Source of the DNA: an uncultured Lentisphaeria bacterium | GTDB taxonomy: Bacteria > Verrucomicrobiota > Lentisphaeria > Victivallales > Victivallaceae | NCBI GenBank assembly: GCA_949298665.1 | Contig: CASFXO010000046.1 | Span: forward strand, 1-9,695 | Length of the DNA: 9,695 nt | Direction of reading: 5' to 3' | Translations under genes and position numbers: made by a program | In this document: positions 1-7,900 of the stretch, in pieces | Layout: the number at the start of each line of letters is the position of its first letter | Numbering within the stretch: position 1 is the stretch's first letter | Notes under the pieces: model-generated | What the model saw: the letters and a program-made list of their open reading frames with translations, nothing else | Told to the model about the DNA's origin: nothing | Database searches by the model: none

Positions 1-1886
1 GCGAAATCGCCGGTTTCATAGCCCTTGTCCGGGGTCACGCAGACGGCGAGGACCTCGGCCCGGGCCCGGAGCGGATCGATCGTCAGGCCGTGTTCCACCT
101 CGATCCAGGAGTTCTTGCGCGGATACAGCGGTTCGGAGAGCCACACACGCGGGCTTCTCACTCCCGCATGCGGAATGATCGAACCGGCAATCAGATTCCC
201 CTCATTGTCCGTTCGAAACACCCCAATCTTCCGATAATAGAGAAACCCCTCCGGCAGAGCGATGCCGGCCGATTCATCCACCTCCTCGTCAAAACCATCA
301 ATTTCCACTTCTCCGAGCCGTACATAATTGCTGTTGCTGTGGGTGGAAAGGATTCTCAGCCGTATTCCGTAAACCGATGCCGCGTTTTCCGGAACGATCT
401 CGACCGTTCCACCGGCCGTATTCGCACCGGTAATCGCATTGACGGACAGCACCCAGTTGGTATTCTCGGATACATTGCAATTCACATTGTCCGGTTCTTC
501 GGTCAGGACGTAGAGCTCCATGGCATTCGGGTAAGGCGAGAGTTCCGCATTGTGAACCTTCACTTTCGTAATCTTCTTCGGCCGGTCGAAAATCATCTGC
601 AGGGTGTGTTTGCTGTCGCCCTGCGCCTGACTCACCCAGTACCGGTCCTTTTCCTTTCCCGTATCCGGATCATAATATCTGCCGTCGAAAGCCCGCCAGG
701 CTCCATGCGTGGCATGATCATCGCCGTCGGCATCCCTGGTACAGTCCACCGCATAACCTTCCGGCCATTCATAATGGAACATTGCGGGATTGCGCCACGC
801 CTTCGTCAAGGTCAATGTCCCGCAGCTGCTGAACAGCCGCACATCCGTGATGGTGCCGGTTCCGTCGTCCGTCACGGACGGCCGTCCGATCAGATAACTG
901 GAATATTCGGTATTGCGCCGCAGTCCGGACAGGGTTTCTTCGAGATCGTCCGCACTGGAGAGAATCCGCTGTCGCAGGGAATCCAGTCCATAACCGGCGG
1001 AAAGGACAAGCGTGTTTGCCCCCGAAGCGGAGAGCACCAGACCGGTGGCCAGATCGGGGACCTGGCCCACTGCCAGTCCGCCCGTCTCCTCCTCTTCTCC
1101 GCCCAATTCATCCACATCGCGCGGAAGCGCATAAACCGCGGCACTCCAGGGCATGGCGGCATCCCCGTCGGTCCAGCGGCTCCGTACATAGTAAACCTCT
1201 CCCGGAACAATGCCGGCAGCAGCTTTCGGCAGAAACACCACCTTCATCCCAGTGTGTTCCGCCATGAATGCCGCCGGAATTTCCGAAAAATTCTCCCCGT
1301 CGAACATGCGAAACGCCTCCGGAAGTTCCATCGTCCCGAAGGATTCCACTGTGGAAAAATCCGCCTCCTGCGAAAATTCCAGCTCCAGCTGCAACTGCTG
1401 TTCATCATTCTCCGGTCGCGGCACCGGAAACTCCAGCCGCCCCAATGCCAGCAGACCGGCGGATTGCGCCATTTCCTCCGCGACGGCCGCCGCCGACTCC
1501 GCCGCCAGAACGGCGTTCTTCACTGCGGCAATGTCGCTGGAACTGACTCTGGCTTCCCCCAGTTCCTGCGTAATCAAAGTTAATTTGTCCAGTGCCGCAT
1601 TGAGTGCCGCCGCCCGGAGACGGCCGCCGTCTTCGAACTGGGTGGTTTGCGTCCGCGCCGTATTTCTGAAAATGACCACGCGCTGACTGGCCGGCGCCGT
1701 CTGAAAGTGAATCGTGTCTCCGGAAACGGTGTAGTCCTCCTGCAGTTTCATGGTCCGCTCAATACCGTCCGCGCCGCGAATGGTTACGACGAGGTCCTCC
1801 GGGTCGATGTACGGGAAACCGATCGGATAATCCGTCGCCGTCGTCCCGACATATTCCCGCCGGCTCTCCATGGTTTGAATGGTCAT
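1..1886 (-). CDS. T7-type tail fibre / receptor-binding protein with discoidin-like domain (3' end outside window)
   Basis: The ATG is at 1886-1884 and the frame stays open to the left edge (628 complete codons, no stop). The N-terminus (residues 1-107; YVGTTATDYPIGFPYIDPED near the start, then DYTVSGD, a VVIFRNT strand and LRAAALNAALDKL) fits the T7 tail-fibre gp17 N-terminal domain that anchors the fibre to the tail. Residues about 92-148 are an Ala/Glu-rich probable coiled coil. Residues 150-255 look fibronectin-III-like (GEVYYVRSRWTDGD, then PWSA). Residues 385-532 resemble a discoidin/F5-8 type C fold (AWRAFDG, YWVSQ, IRLRILS, RLGEVEIDGF), suggesting glycan binding. From 540 on (FLYYRKIGVFRTDNEGNL, VEHGL, TPDKGYETGDF) it matches segments common near the end of phage tail proteins. 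Role: host-surface recognition. The gene follows the giant protein with a 32-base gap, as fibre genes follow internal virion protein genes in T7-like phages. The exact receptor cannot be read from the sequence. Confidence 0.9.
   Translation of the reverse strand, partial: MTIQTMESRREYVGTTATDYPIGFPYIDPEDLVVTIRGADGIERTMKLQEDYTVSGDTIHFQTAPASQRVVIFRNTARTQTTQFEDGGRLRAAALNAALDKLTLITQELGEARVSSSDIAAVKNAVLAAESAAAVAEEMAQSAGLLALGRLEFPVPRPENDEQQLQLELEFSQEADFSTVESFGTMELPEAFRMFDGENFSEIPAAFMAEHTGMKVVFLPKAAAGIVPGEVYYVRSRWTDGDAAMPWSAAVYALPRDVDELGGEEEETGGLAVGQVPDLATGLVLSASGANTLVLSAGYGLDSLRQRILSSADDLEETLSGLRRNTEYSSYLIGRPSVTDDGTGTITDVRLFSSCGTLTLTKAWRNPAMFHYEWPEGYAVDCTRDADGDDHATHGAWRAFDGRYYDPDTGKEKDRYWVSQAQGDSKHTLQMIFDRPKKITKVKVHNAELSPYPNAMELYVLTEEPDNVNCNVSENTNWVLSVNAITGANTAGGTVEIVPENAASVYGIRLRILSTHSNSNYVRLGEVEIDGFDEEVDESAGIALPEGFLYYRKIGVFRTDNEGNLIAGSIIPHAGVRSPRVWLSEPLYPRKNSWIEVEHGLTIDPLRARAEVLAVCVTPDKGYETGDF
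290..735 (-). other. Discoidin (F5/8 type C)-like carbohydrate-binding domain of the tail fibre
   Basis: Fibre residues 385-532 read as a jelly-roll: HATHGAWRAFDGRYYD, then DRYWVSQA, a strand HTLQMIFDRPKKITKVKV, PNAMELYVLTEE, NTNWVLSVNAI, SVYGIRLRILST and NYVRLGEVEIDGF. The AFDG turn, the aromatic residue after it, the 'I-x-x-V-x-V' strand and the closing 'LGEVEI' strand are characteristic of F5/8C/galactose-binding-like domains. These bind surface glycans in many secreted and phage proteins, so this may be the receptor contact or a depolymerase accessory. Confidence 0.6.
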
Positions 1887-1896
1887 ACGCTGAAAA

Positions 1897-1903
1897 CCCT
1901 CTC
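1897..1903 (-). promoter_or_regulatory. Probable ribosome binding site of the tail fibre gene
   Basis: On the minus strand the bases GAGAGGG lie ten bases upstream of the ATG at 1886, after an A-rich stretch (AAAAAAA). This is a purine-rich Shine-Dalgarno-like element with slightly long spacing. It supports the ATG at 1886 over the in-frame ATG five codons later. The whole gap between the giant gene's stop and this ATG is 32 bases (1887-1918). It contains no stem-loop or promoter I can recognise, so the two genes are probably co-transcribed. Confidence 0.6.
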
Positions 1904-1918
1904 TTTTTTTCGGTTGTG

Positions 1919-4900
1919 TCACCGTTCCTCTTCGTCAAAGGCGGAATTTCCCAGCCGGAGCATCCGCCGGATTTCCCGCAGCAGCGCCGAGAACATTCCC
2001 GCCGCGGCGCCGACCGTTCCCGCTGCCGGATGAACCGAGCCTCCGGCCATCAGCAGATCCGCCGCGCTCTTCATCGAGCGGAGCAGCTGATCCGTATCGA
2101 AGAAATCCTCATCGTTCTCCATGCGATTCCAAAGCCGCGCCAGCTGGTCGATCCCGGCCGAAGCGTCGTCCAGTACCGGCAGCGCCTGAAAAATGGATCT
2201 GCTCCATCCCGAGTCCGGTTCTCCGGCAAGCACGCCGAGCAATTGTCCCCCCAGCGTCTTCACCAGCTTTCCGACGATGACCACGCCCTCCGCCGGTCCC
2301 AGCAGCCAGCCCATGAGAAAATCCCGGAATTTGTATTCGTCCCAGTCGAATCCGGCGCGGAAAAACTGCGTGATCGCCTCCATCAGGGTCGGCAGAATCA
2401 GATGGTTGACCACCAGCTGCCGCAGCAGTTTTTCCCCGGCCTCCGCCCGGCGTTCCCCTTTGCCGCCGAAATATCCTTCCAGACTCTGGATTTCCAGATT
2501 GAGGATCTGCATCGGATTGGTCAGAAACGTCGTGAGATACCGGTACATCCCGGCATGACTCTGAAAATAATTCTGATCCATGAGCTTGCCCGACTGCTGG
2601 GTCTGATCCACCGCCCTTCTCCAGCGCATCATGCCGTAATCCCACGCCGCGCGTTCGTCGCCGCCGTTGCGTGCCTTCTCCGCCTCGTAATGATACTTGA
2701 AAACCGCGAATCCGGCGCGCACCGAGGACACCCGGTCCGCCCACCGCGTCGGCAGCGTCCCGTACTCCGTCAACGCCGTCGCCAGCGGCGAATATTCCCG
2801 GATGTTGAACGAATTGTTCAGCAGGAAACGCAGATTGGGGTCCATTCCGCCGTGGAACCGGTTTTTCAGGAAGTCGCCGGTTTCGACCGATTCGGCGAAG
2901 CGGCGGAACAAATCGCTGTTCGCGGTACTCTCCGCCACCCCGGCGAAGAAGGCTCCCGCCGGAATGTCGTTCATGAAACTCACCGCCCCGGACAGCTGCT
3001 TGGCCACGCTGGACAAATTAAGCGCGATCCTGGACGGCACCCAGAACCGGTAGAGGCTGGACACCAGATGGATCGCCTCCGCCGTATCCCGGCCGTTTGC
3101 CGCCAGCATCTCAAAGCGGTCAATCAGTTGGGTGTAGGTATTTTTGCCGTATTCCCGCGTGATCGCCTCCATCACCGGCCGGTTGCGGAAGACGCCGAAC
3201 GCATCGCGCAGCACTTCGTGAAACGCCAGAAAATGCGCCGTCTCCAGCTGATTCGACAGGAAAAGCCCCATGGCCGACGCATTGACGTCCACATCGTTGA
3301 GATGAAATTTCCGGGCGATCAGAAAGGATGGGTTCAACCCCATCGTTCCGTAGCTTCCCCCCAGCAACGCGTCGTTGCGAACGGCTTTGCCGAGCGAATT
3401 CTTGAAACTCGCGGGGAAATAAAATTCGTTGTCGGGCAGCGCCGCGCCGTAGCGTTTCGTCACCGCCCGGGAGAGTTCGGCCCGGCCGGAAGCGATATGT
3501 GCCCGCATCTTTTTCGCCAGTTCCAGATAACGCGGCGTGATGAACTTCTCCAGCTGGGCGATGGATTCCGTCGTCCATCCGTTCCACTCCATGCCCGCGC
3601 GCAGATCCGGCTGCTGCCAGGAGAGCCAGACCGACATGGCCGCATCCCGGGTCATCGCCACCTCGGTCGGCGTTCCCGCGTTTTCGGAAACCGGCAGAAT
3701 CAGCACCACCGAATCCTCCCGTTCCGCCTCCTCCATAAAACGGGCCATCGCCGCATCGTCGAATTCATCACCGAAGAGTTTCACCTCCAGCTTGAGTCCG
3801 GCGTCCTTGGCCGCAAGCTGCCGCCGCAGAAACTCCGCCGTCATCAAATCCAGCGGTTTCTCTCCGGAGTCGTGCGCGGCAAGCATTTTTCTGGCTCTCT
3901 TCAGTTTGATCTTCTTCCGGTCCTGGGCCCGGCGCTCTTCAAAACTCAGCCACTTCCGGGAATTTCCGCTGACCTGCCGAACATAGACCGTCCGGAAAAC
4001 GCCGGTGTGTTCGACCAGTTCGGAAAGTTCCTTCATGGCCGCCGTCTTCTCCGCCATGGTCGATATACCGATATCGGCAAGCATCGCGTCGAACGCTTCC
4101 TGCAGCTTGCGGTTCCGGGTGGCCTCATCCTCCGTCGCCGCCTCGATCCGGCGGAACAGCTCATAGCCGAACGTATCCTCGAAGCGCCGGCCGCTCTTCA
4201 GACTGATCCGGTACAGGAGACTGCTCAGCTGCATATTCTGCCGTAGGAAACGGTCTCCGAACGGACGTTTTTCATACGGCACCGCCCCGGTGACCGGCGT
4301 CGTTTCCCCGGTCGCCTCGGCCTTCACCCGTTCCCGCCAGTCGTCCAGCGTCGCCTTGCGTTCCGTAAGAAAATCACGGAAGCGGCGGCGGCCGCCCTCC
4401 AGCAGCGCCCGGAACGATTCATAGATGTTCCGGATTTCCTCCGGACCCTTCCGGTCCAGTTTGCCGAACATCTCCAGCAGCCGGTTCGATTCGATCAGTT
4501 TTTCCCGTTCGCCTTCGGACTCCGGATTTTCCGGCAGTTCCGCGAGTTTCCGCCGGTTCTCCTCCAGGAGAAGATTGACCCCGGCGTCGCTCATCGGCAG
4601 AATCCGCCGGATTTCCTCCAGCATCGGCTGAATCTCGCCGAGAACCGACGTGGGAATGCCGCGTCCGGACCGTTTCGTGCGGTATTTCTCCGCCATAACC
4701 CGGATGCGGTCGGCCAGCCGGTAGCCCTGCAGCATCCCGATCAGACGGAGCAGTTCGTGGCTGCGGCGGCCGAGCGGATACGCCGGAGTCGGCTCCGTGG
4801 TATAGTCCGCGAGTTTCACGATCCTCCCGAGATAATCGCCCCGCATTTCCGGCGGAAGATTGATCCGGACGAAATGCTCCGCCTCCCGGATGGCGTTCCG

Positions 4901-7900
4901 GAGGTCCCGGGCGTCGTTGACGGCCGCTTTCAGCAGCCTCCGGAATTCGTTCCGTCCCGCCTGAAGTCCGGCAAGAAAGTCGGACGGGGAATCCTCCGAC
5001 GCCCCCAGCGCCTTGCGCACGTCCTCCCAGGAGGCGCGGGCCCTGCCCTCCTCTTTCGGCGCGATGGCGTCCCGCACCCGTTTCGCCACCTTCGGCCAGG
5101 CCTGAATGATGTCGTCGGTCAGCACCTGTTCGCCTGCCATGATCGCGTCATAGAGTTCGTCCTCGGCCGCCTCGTCCTCCTGCCGGAGCGCCTCCCGGTA
5201 GCGGGCGCGTTCCTCGCGGGCGCGTCTCAGCACGTCGCCCTTTTTGAGATGCCGGAAGTGATCCATCACCTCGTCGTCGGCGATCTCCCGGTTCAATGCG
5301 CGGGAAACAACCGCCGCCGCCTCGTCCGGAGCGATTCCGCCGGCGGCGATCCAGTAGCCGGTGAATTCCTCCCCCCGGTATTTCGGGCCGGGATCAATCC
5401 GGAAGTCCATCCCGTACACGGCGGAAAGGGCGGCGAGAAACGGATCGATCTCCGTAATGGACTCCCATTCCCGCGCGCGCCGGATCTGCCGTTTCCGCTC
5501 CGCGAGCGCGCGGCGCGCCATGCGGATCAGTTCCCCGACGTCGAAACGGTCCGGCGCGAACCCTTCCGCGACGATTTTTTCCTCGACCTGCCGGACAAGT
5601 TCGGCGTCATTGTCCCGGGCATTCTCCACCAGCGGCATCAGCCCGCGGCTGACGTTCCGCATCAGCTCCTTCTCCTCCTCCGGAGAGCGGATGGAAAAAT
5701 TCGAGTAATTTTCTTCCGGAACGCTTGCATTCCGGAATTTTTCCACTATACTATTAATGGAGTCCAAATCCAGATAGCTCACCTCGGCGAGATTGATTCG
5801 CCGTTGGGCTATCTGGGTTCGGACTTTTTCCTTGTCCAGATAGAGTGCCTTCCCCTGTTGAATCCAGTTCAGCCACTCATGCAGATCCTTTGGGAACAAT
5901 CCCCGGATGGAGTTGACGGTAATTCCATCCCGGTTGGCATTCAAACTCAATCCGACCAGAAAGTTTTTTCCGTTCTGCTGTATTTCGACGATGATGTTCT
6001 GTGCCTTGCGCGGGTCGCCGTAGGCGAATACCGCGATCGGACGCTCCAGCGCGCGGGGCAGATCCCGCAGGGCGCCCATGTCGAAGGGATGGTTTTCCTG
6101 TCGCGCTTTGAGGGCCAGCCGGGAGGCGGCCAGCTCGATCGGCAGATCCGGGATTCCCGTACTGCGCAGAATCCCGGAGGGGCGTCCCAGCTGGTAAATG
6201 TGATTTTCCGGCAATGTCCCCGCCACCTGTTGTGCCAGATCGTCGTTGAACCGTGCCGTGACATCCGCCATTTCCGGGGAGCTGCTCGAAAAACGGATAC
6301 GGTCATCCACCCGGAAGTCTTTCAGCCGGGCTTCCCCGCCTATGATCCGCCATGGATATTTGCCGCTCTGGTGGCCTTTCATATCCACGAGATCCGTGTT
6401 TTTTGCACCGTTCAGATTCCAGAGACAGCTTGAAATTCTCCCGCAATTGAGTTTACGGGATTTCACAAAAGTGCTTCCGGTATTGCTCCAATGATCGCTC
6501 AATCTGACAATGGAATCACCGGTGCGGTAGTAGATGCTCAAGCCACGCTGACGGAAAAACGGATTGTAGGCGGAAAAAGAGATATGGTCGAGCGTATAAG
6601 TTCTGCCGCCGATTTCAATACTTTCCCCCTCTTTCAATGCTTTTCTTCCTGTCGAGGCCTGGAAGAGCGCTTCCGTCAGTTCCGGAGAGATAACACTGAA
6701 ATCCGCAAGGGTATTCCGATAATATGGATGTTGTCCATCTTCCACGGAAGAATCCATTTCCGGCCTGGCGGAAAAGCGGATATCCGGATTCTCCGGATCA
6801 TACGTTCCCGCATTATTCGTCGCGGATTTGATCTGTTCCGGCTCAAAAGCGACAATTTCATTAATCCGCCAGATCCCGTCGTCCTTTCCGGAATCAAAAG
6901 GAGAAATTTTGGCGATTACGCCGTCGAACTCTCCGTCTTCAAACATGTGTTCCGCGAGCGGCAACCCTCTGTATTTCCCCTCCATCACGATTTTCGTTCT
7001 CGCGTTGACAATGAGAGGATTCTGCAGACTTACATAGCAATCATATACTTTTGAATCATCCCCATCGAGATTCCAATAGCCCTCCTTGCCGTAGGTGGCC
7101 GCATAATCTCTTGAAGGGGTAAAGTAAAAACCTTTGCCGAAATCGCCGTTGTCTCGTTCCCCTGCTTTGCTTTTGTCGAATACTGTGAATCCGTAATGCG
7201 GACTGCCATGATACACCACCAGCGGATTCCCGTCCGAATCCACCACCTTGGAATTTCCAAACCATTTTTTGAAAGCAGCTGAATCCACCGAAGGAGCGAC
7301 GGAAAACTTGACATCCGGAAATCTCGCAGTATATTCTTCAAGGAAGTCGGAATAGCTTCTAGCAGACTGTACGCCTCCGGCACCAGCCTGTGACGGTTGT
7401 AGTACCGGGAAGTCGATTCCGGCTTTCGCTTTTTCATACTGTGCACCGGTTAACTCATGAACGGAACGGATCTGATTTCTGTTTCCAGACAACCGCTTTC
7501 TAATCTCCACCCGAAAGCAGCGGCCGGATGCTTCGTCCCTTCGGATAAATGCGGCATTCCCAGCCACATCATGCGCCTTTTCCGGAGCATCAAGAACAAA
7601 TGCCACTGCGGCCAGTGCATGAATCTGATCCTCAAAATATTCGTAATGTCGGCCAAGCAGCATTTCCGCATCGACATAAAGGCCTTTTCCATTCAGACCG
7701 GCCCATTCCATAAACCCGGGAACAACCGGGAAATCCCCCATAACGATCTTTCCGGTCTGTGCGGCATGATTCGGCGCACCCGGTCGACGGAGCGCCGCAG
7801 CGGCGGCGAACCGCGCATCGCCTTCCGTGCGGGCGCCGTTCCCGCGCGGTGTCCGGACGGCGGCCAGGCTGCGCCGCAGCAGATCATCCAGCTCGGCGCG

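Noticed and set aside
90..1583. Open frame of 497 codons on the plus strand
   Set aside because: The minus strand has an uninterrupted frame across the same bases with a T7 fibre N-terminus and a plausible ribosome binding site; the plus frame shows no domain.
1887..1918. Transcription terminator or promoter between the two genes
   Set aside because: Only 32 bases with an A-rich stretch and a purine-rich element; no inverted repeat and no -10/-35 pair.
2109..2744. Open frames in the other minus-strand frames (also at 3120-3587, 890-1210, 7030-7446)
   Set aside because: They overlap the real genes in another frame of the same strand, have no ribosome binding site and show biased composition.
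1916..4246. Open frame of 776 codons on the plus strand
   Set aside because: It lies fully antisense to the recognisable giant protein. Its translation is rich in Arg/His/Pro with no domain, as expected for an antisense frame in GC-rich DNA.
4757..6433. Open frame of 558 codons on the plus strand
   Set aside because: Antisense to the giant protein, including part of the MuF_C-like domain; composition is Arg/Pro/Gly-rich and no motif is recognisable.
5690..7765. Insertion of a mobile element as the cause of the low-GC region
   Set aside because: No terminal inverted repeats, target-site duplication or transposase-like frame, and the reading frame of the giant protein is intact throughout, so module exchange within the gene fits better.
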